Below are positions 54,634 to 58,703 of a stretch of DNA of 58,703 bases, piece after piece (the first letter of the stretch is position 1; every line of letters starts with the position of its first letter). This stretch comes from Balneolaceae bacterium UBA2956. Its GTDB lineage: Bacteria; Bacteroidota; Rhodothermia; Balneolales; Balneolaceae. Both the position numbers and the translations under genes were made by a program. The notes beneath the pieces are model-generated. The model saw nothing but the letters and a program-made list of their open reading frames with translations, did no database searches and was not told the origin of the DNA. The stretch spans positions 1 to 58,703 of the forward strand of contig DEBM01000051.1 in NCBI GenBank assembly GCA_002348545.1, written 5' to 3'.

Positions 54634-55746
54634 TTACCAAGAATTCTTGGTAGAAAAAAGTCGTTTAAAAACCTGAAAAATAAAACCTGAGGAATGCCCA
54701 AGTTGCATAATAATCAGCGAGCAAGCCGTATGAAAAACTTTTGATAGCACATTCGGTTGCTTTTTATTCGATTTCCAAATGTTTTTACTAAAATCAGCCC
54801 TGTGTACCCATGCAACCCGTGTAGACTCTAGTAGTACAAGGCCAAGAAAAAATAAGCTAACTGGTACCGCATAAATGGCTTGCACTGTCAATATATCAGC
54901 AATCACATATCCAATATAACTAAGTATAAATATGGTAGGAAGGAAACTTCGCAAAGGACTTGAAAATGGATGTAGTAATAAGGTGATTAAACGCCCTCGA
55001 CCATATCTAAAATATTGCATCATCAACCCCTTAAAACTAGAACGAGGATAATACCAACACTTAATATCGGCGCTAACTCGAATACTTGGTCCATATTGTT
55101 CGAGTAGTCGTAAATTCAACTCCGAGTCTTGATTAGTAATGTTAATCTCACTAAAGCCCCCCAGCTTCTTTAAATCTTGGGTCCAAAAACAACCTAAGAA
55201 TACCGTATCTGCAAACCCATTATAGGTCTCTTTCATGTATTTCGCACCACCGTTACCCAAAACACTCTTAACAGCAAGAGAAATACCTGTTTGAACAGAA
55301 TTCTGGGCCAAATACCGTTGAGCACCTCCAACATTCCTAGACGCGTCCATTTTTAAAGCCTTAATGCACTCCTCAACATAATCATTCGCATATAGGCAAT
55401 GCCCATCCGCACGTAAAAAAACATCTCCCTTGGCCTTTTTTATCATCTCATTTAAACCAAAAGACTGGTATTTATTGGGGTTTTCAATTAAAACAACACG
55501 AGAGTCTTTTTCAGCCCATTTACGAATGAGTTCACGGGTTTTGTCTACACTGCCTCCATCGGCAATAAGAACCTCCATTATGTTAGGATAGGACGAATGA
55601 AGAAAAGTAGATAATACACGATCAACATGTTTTTCTTCATTATAAAGAGGTATAGCAACAGTCACTAACGGCCAATTTGTTTCCGCTGTATTACTGTCGG
55701 ATACGACCTCCGGGTCTAATTTTTGCTCAACAAAAAGTTCCTGCAT
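54634..55746 (-). CDS. GT2-family glycosyltransferase (ExoA-like), membrane-anchored
   Basis: The 370-residue protein has an N-terminal GT-A domain (about residues 25-250) with VTVAIPLYNEEKHVDRVLST, VLIADGGSVDKTRELIRKWA and the metal-binding FLRADGHCLY. Membrane helices follow at about 270-310, with further hydrophobic segments near the C-terminus. The layout and motifs resemble ExoA, a succinoglycan beta-glucosyltransferase, but the sugar cannot be assigned. It is the first gene of the minus-strand glycan run. A perfect stem-loop (TACCAC-AAA-GTGGTA) sits 14 bases before its ATG. Confidence 0.9.
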   Translation of the reverse strand: MQELFVEQKLDPEVVSDSNTAETNWPLVTVAIPLYNEEKHVDRVLSTFLHSSYPNIMEVLIADGGSVDKTRELIRKWAEKDSRVVLIENPNKYQSFGLNEMIKKAKGDVFLRADGHCLYANDYVEECIKALKMDASRNVGGAQRYLAQNSVQTGISLAVKSVLGNGGAKYMKETYNGFADTVFLGCFWTQDLKKLGGFSEINITNQDSELNLRLLEQYGPSIRVSADIKCWYYPRSSFKGLMMQYFRYGRGRLITLLLHPFSSPLRSFLPTIFILSYIGYVIADILTVQAIYAVPVSLFFLGLVLLESTRVAWVHRADFSKNIWKSNKKQPNVLSKVFHTACSLIIMQLGHSSGFIFQVFKRLFSTKNSW

Positions 55747-55760
55747 CTAATCGATTGTTA

Positions 55761-55775
55761 TACCACAAAGTGGTA
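55761..55775. promoter_or_regulatory. Perfect short palindrome in the leader of the glycan operon
   Basis: TACCAC and GTGGTA are perfect inverted arms with a three-base loop, 14 bases upstream of the GT2 start codon. In RNA it would sit near the ribosome binding region, while in DNA it could be an operator half of a repressor site. No other copy was seen. Confidence 0.35.
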
Positions 55776-55912
55776 GATGGTTGTCTCGTATTTTGTGTTC
55801 GTTGTAGCTTTGTTTCTATAAAAGACAGTTGTTGAGCTTTAGATTGAATGATAAACTACTTTATCGCATTGTAAAAGTCAACAAATGACAATTAAAATAC
55901 GGCCATGTAAGC

Positions 55913-56890
55913 TTAAATCCTTGTGCCCCCACTTAACAAATATAGTATCGCCATTCGAACCGCAACGCCATTGGTCACTTGATCAAGAATAATGGCTCGT
56001 TCATGATCGGCTACCTCGCTTTCCATTTCAACGCCACGATTAATCGGCCCCGGGTGCATGATTTTAAAATCAGGAAAACGATCTAAGTGGGAAAGTTTTA
56101 TACCAAAATTCTCATGATACTCTCTCATACTTGGGAAAAATTTTGTCCCCCTATCTTGGCGTTCAAGTTGAATACGCAAAGCCATAGCTATATCACACCA
56201 TTGGAGACATTCATCAAGATTGTAAGACACGTCGACCCCCATTTGATTAATAAATTTAGGTATCAAAGTTTTTGGGCCACATAAAACCACCTCTGCCCCC
56301 AGTTTCTTTAATCCAATAATATTTGACCGGACTACTCTGCTATGAGTAATATCACCCACAATCGCAATTTTGGCACCTTTAATAAAACCATGCACTTGTT
56401 GAATAGTAAACATGTCTAGCAAAGCTTGAGTTGGGTGTTCATGTGCTCCATCTCCAGCATTTAGAATAGCGGCATCTACACATTGGGTTAGAAAATGAGC
56501 CACGCCAGGACTTTCATGCCGAACCACTACCATATCAATCTTCATAGAAGAAATATTACGGATCGTATCTTTTAACGACTCTCCCTTTTTTGTACTAGAA
56601 ATACCTGATGCAAAATTGACCACATCAGCCCCCATTCTCCGCTGTGCAAGCTCAAAAGATAATCGCGTTCTGGTAGAATTTTCATAGAACAAATTCACGA
56701 TTGTCTTATCTCGAAGGGTAGGTACTTTTGGTACTGGGCGATTCAAAATTTCACGAAAGGATACCGCCTGGTCCAATATATATTGAATGTCTTTTGCGCT
56801 GTAATTCGCTAAGCCTAATAAATGCTTTTGGCTAAATTCATACCCGCTAGGTATCGCGGTTGAATTTTTATTGTTACTTGGCTTACTCAT
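55913..56890 (-). CDS. pyrB: Aspartate carbamoyltransferase catalytic subunit
   Basis: PyrB joins carbamoyl phosphate and aspartate in the second step of pyrimidine synthesis. The 325-residue protein has the carbamoyl phosphate site NLFYENSTRTRLSFELAQRR, VVRHESPGVAHF, the motif GDGAHEHPTQALLDMF, the aspartate-binding ALRIQLERQDRG segment, and HPGPINRGVEMES. Length is normal. It lies 10 bases downstream of pyrR, so the two form an operon. No pyrI regulatory subunit follows, in keeping with class B/C type enzymes. Confidence 0.97.
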   Translation of the reverse strand: MSKPSNNKNSTAIPSGYEFSQKHLLGLANYSAKDIQYILDQAVSFREILNRPVPKVPTLRDKTIVNLFYENSTRTRLSFELAQRRMGADVVNFASGISSTKKGESLKDTIRNISSMKIDMVVVRHESPGVAHFLTQCVDAAILNAGDGAHEHPTQALLDMFTIQQVHGFIKGAKIAIVGDITHSRVVRSNIIGLKKLGAEVVLCGPKTLIPKFINQMGVDVSYNLDECLQWCDIAMALRIQLERQDRGTKFFPSMREYHENFGIKLSHLDRFPDFKIMHPGPINRGVEMESEVADHERAIILDQVTNGVAVRMAILYLLSGGTRI

Positions 56891-56900
56891 AGACTGAATT

Positions 56901-57470
56901 TTACTCCTTTAAAACGAGGGTATCGCTCAACGCATCATTTCCATCCACCAAGTATACAGCATCTTCACCATCTAATTCTTTTACTCTAACCCGTACTTCT
57001 TCCGTAGCATAGGTAGGAATTTGAACACCCACAAAATCTGGCGCTATCGGTAATTCACGATGACCTCGATCGACCATACAACAAAACTGAATTTTTCGCG
57101 GCCGGCCATATGCCATAAGTGCATCTAGTGCAGATCGAACCGTTCTACCTGTGAAAAGCACATCATCTATCAAGATTATATCCCGTTCATATAAATCAAA
57201 GGGGATCTCTGTCACCTTAACATTAGGCATTTTAAGCTTAGACCGAAAATCGTCCCGATAAAAAGTAACATCTAAAACTCCAAAATCAATATCAAAGCCC
57301 AACTCTTTCTTCATTACTGATCTAACACGATGCCCCATATAAACACCCCGAGTTTGCATTCCCACTAAGGCAAGCTTTTTAGGATTATCATAGGATTCTA
57401 AGAATTGATGAGCAAATCGCAAGTAAGTGCGATTTAGGTCCTCAGTATCCATGATTTTAGACGTACTCAC
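56901..57470 (-). CDS. pyrR: PyrR bifunctional pyrimidine regulator/uracil phosphoribosyltransferase
   Basis: The 189-residue protein has the PRPP-binding signature DIILIDDVLFTGRTVRSALD near residue 95 and the PyrR pattern ALVGMQTRGVYMGHRV, DVTFYRDDFRSK and CCMVDRGHRELPIAPDFVGV. In Firmicutes PyrR binds pyr mRNA and drives attenuation; in other bacteria it may act mainly as a phosphoribosyltransferase. I find no PyrR-type antiterminator/terminator pair in the 84-base upstream gap. The listed start is GTG; an ATG six codons in (57452) is an alternative. It is 10 bases upstream of pyrB. Confidence 0.94.
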   Translation of the reverse strand: MSTSKIMDTEDLNRTYLRFAHQFLESYDNPKKLALVGMQTRGVYMGHRVRSVMKKELGFDIDFGVLDVTFYRDDFRSKLKMPNVKVTEIPFDLYERDIILIDDVLFTGRTVRSALDALMAYGRPRKIQFCCMVDRGHRELPIAPDFVGVQIPTYATEEVRVRVKELDGEDAVYLVDGNDALSDTLVLKE

Positions 57471-57554
57471 TTCGTAACAGCGATTGTAAAGTTAAGCGGC
57501 AATGCCCATGTTAATGAATTTTAATATACTAAGCTTTTTGGAGAATATGATAGT

Positions 57555-58667
57555 TCATTGTACAGATGCCAAAAAATCCACTATTCTTTTCGCTGCCATC
57601 CCATCTCCATAAGGATTTGGTTTTTGTGTCATCTTGATATATTTATCTTCGTCTTCTATCAACTCTTGTACCCCATGCACGATTGCTTCTTTGCGAGTAC
57701 CAATTAGTCTCACCGTTCCTGCCTCCACTACCTCTTCTCGTTCGGTCTGCTCACGAAGTACCAATACCGGTTTATTTAATGATGGCGCCTCCTCCTGCAC
57801 GCCACCACTATCGCTGATAATTAAAAATGACTTCGACATTAACCAAATGAAGGCCTCATATCCTAGAGCTTCGATCAAATAAATTCCTTCTGTTTTACCC
57901 AAAGCTTGAATCATGGGTTCCCGTACAGCGGGGTTTAAATGGAGAGGAATAATAATTTGTAGAGACGGGTCAGAAGCCAGTTCGCGCAAAGCATCTATTA
58001 ATTCCAAAAAGCCAGCTCCCATATTCTCTCTGCGATGCCCAGTCACTAGAAGCAGTTTTTTTTGGGGGTCATAAATACCTTGCAGCTTCTGAATCTCAGG
58101 GTTGGATTCAGGAGTCATTTTATTTTGGCACATAATCAATGCGTCAATAACCGTATTACCCGTTACTAAAATATCATTATCAGAAATACCTTCCCTTAGT
58201 AAGGCCTGCTTGTTTTTTTCTGTGGGGGCAAAATGAACATGGGCAATTCGGCTAACCATCTGCCTGTTCAGCTCCTCAGGAAAAGGAGCTGATTTGTCAT
58301 AGGTTCTAAGTCCAGCCTCCACATGATACACAGGAATTTCACGCTGAAATGATGCTAAAGCCCCTGCTAAGCAACTGCTAGTATCTCCCTGAACCACCAC
58401 ACAGTCGGGCTTGGTATCGCTGAGTACCATATCCAATTGACTTAATAGTTTAGATAGAAGCTCATTGAGTCCCTGCCCAGCTTGCATGACCTCTAATTCG
58501 ATATCAGGCACTAAACACCACTGCTCAAATGCGCTATCCAACAATTCTTTATGCTGCCCTGTAGAACACACTAAAGCCTCAATACCTTTTTTTTGTTTGC
58601 ACTCCAAAACAACTGGTGCCAGTTTAATGGCTTCAGGGCGAGTTCCTATTACAAATAACACCTTCAT
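57555..58667 (-). CDS. wecB: UDP-N-acetylglucosamine 2-epimerase (non-hydrolysing)
   Basis: The 370-residue protein matches WecB/MnaA, which interconverts UDP-GlcNAc and UDP-ManNAc for surface polysaccharide synthesis. Motifs are FVIGTRPEAIKLAPVVLECK at the N-terminus, DCVVVQGDTSSCLAGALASF near residue 85, VEAGLRTYDKSAPFPEELNR, LLVTGHRRENMG near residue 208, and SDSGGVQEEAPSLNKPVLVL. Length is standard. It lies upstream of pyrR on the same strand with 84 bases between, perhaps part of the same transcript. It may provide ManNAc units to the polysaccharide locus a few kilobases away, and draws on the same UDP-GlcNAc pool that the salvage module could feed. Confidence 0.96.
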   Translation of the reverse strand: MKVLFVIGTRPEAIKLAPVVLECKQKKGIEALVCSTGQHKELLDSAFEQWCLVPDIELEVMQAGQGLNELLSKLLSQLDMVLSDTKPDCVVVQGDTSSCLAGALASFQREIPVYHVEAGLRTYDKSAPFPEELNRQMVSRIAHVHFAPTEKNKQALLREGISDNDILVTGNTVIDALIMCQNKMTPESNPEIQKLQGIYDPQKKLLLVTGHRRENMGAGFLELIDALRELASDPSLQIIIPLHLNPAVREPMIQALGKTEGIYLIEALGYEAFIWLMSKSFLIISDSGGVQEEAPSLNKPVLVLREQTEREEVVEAGTVRLIGTRKEAIVHGVQELIEDEDKYIKMTQKPNPYGDGMAAKRIVDFLASVQ

Positions 58668-58703
58668 TCTAGCGATAATTTTGAGTAATCTTTCTTTTAT
58701 TTA

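Noticed and set aside
57471..57554. PyrR-type attenuator before pyrR
   Set aside because: No antiterminator/terminator pair or PyrR-binding loop consensus could be found in the 84 bases.

Overview
The window looks like AT-rich chromosomal DNA (roughly 35-40% GC by eye) from a Gram-negative bacterium of the Bacteroidota/Balneolota/Rhodothermota group, with Balneolota my best guess. Evidence: DUF4292, DUF4293 and DUF5686 family proteins, a Bacteroidota-style DksA/TraR-like protein that has lost most zinc cysteines, a RibBA-like fusion, SPOR and OmpA lipoproteins, a vSGLT-like symporter, few Shine-Dalgarno sequences and several TTG/GTG starts. The class III CHASE2 cyclase and the PyrR protein fit Balneolota/Rhodothermota better than core Bacteroidia. 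I see no phage, transposase, CRISPR array or rRNA; coding density is high.

Layout. 1-6.1 kb holds tRNA-Val, yajC, a ribBA-like gene, and lspA, dksA-like and ileS on the minus strand. 6.3-8.3 kb holds a low-molecular-weight protein tyrosine phosphatase, then a TetR regulator and a fructosamine kinase-like gene behind a long inverted repeat. 8.3-9.0 kb is a gap without a convincing gene. 9.0-14.5 kb is a chain of overlapping genes: TPR protein, DUF4292 lipoprotein, EnvC-like amidase activator, small membrane protein, M28 peptidase. 14.5-17.3 kb holds Ppx/GppA, a YpdA-like reductase and the SRP RNA. 17.3-24.5 kb is a four-gene minus-strand cassette: secreted Ig/FN3-like protein, FecR-domain protein, large predicted outer-membrane barrel and CHASE2 adenylate cyclase. 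tRNA-Ala, an OmpA-like lipoprotein with calcium-binding repeats and a DUF5686 outer-membrane protein follow.

28.7-35.7 kb looks like an amino-sugar salvage module: Na+ symporter, GH109-type glycosidase, nucleotidyltransferase, NahK-like kinase, and a convergent vSGLT-like symporter. It could release N-acetylhexosamine, import it, phosphorylate it at C1 and convert it to a UDP-sugar. 35.9-38.2 kb holds a SPOR lipoprotein and an MltF-like lytic transglycosylase. 38.3-46.7 kb is an RND efflux operon (TetR, TolC, adaptor, pump, DUF4293, EamA). 47.0-55.7 kb is an EamA transporter followed by a polysaccharide export and assembly locus (SLBB exporter, glycosyltransferases, Wzy/WaaL-like protein, Wzz-like protein). 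pyrB, pyrR and wecB close the window.

The strongest leads are the CHASE2-cyclase/FecR/barrel cassette as a possible envelope-to-cAMP signalling unit, the RibBA protein whose GTP cyclohydrolase II half has lost its zinc ligands, the HexNAc salvage module, and the inverted repeat in front of the TetR-kinase pair. All functional statements are read from sequence and family knowledge; no search was run.
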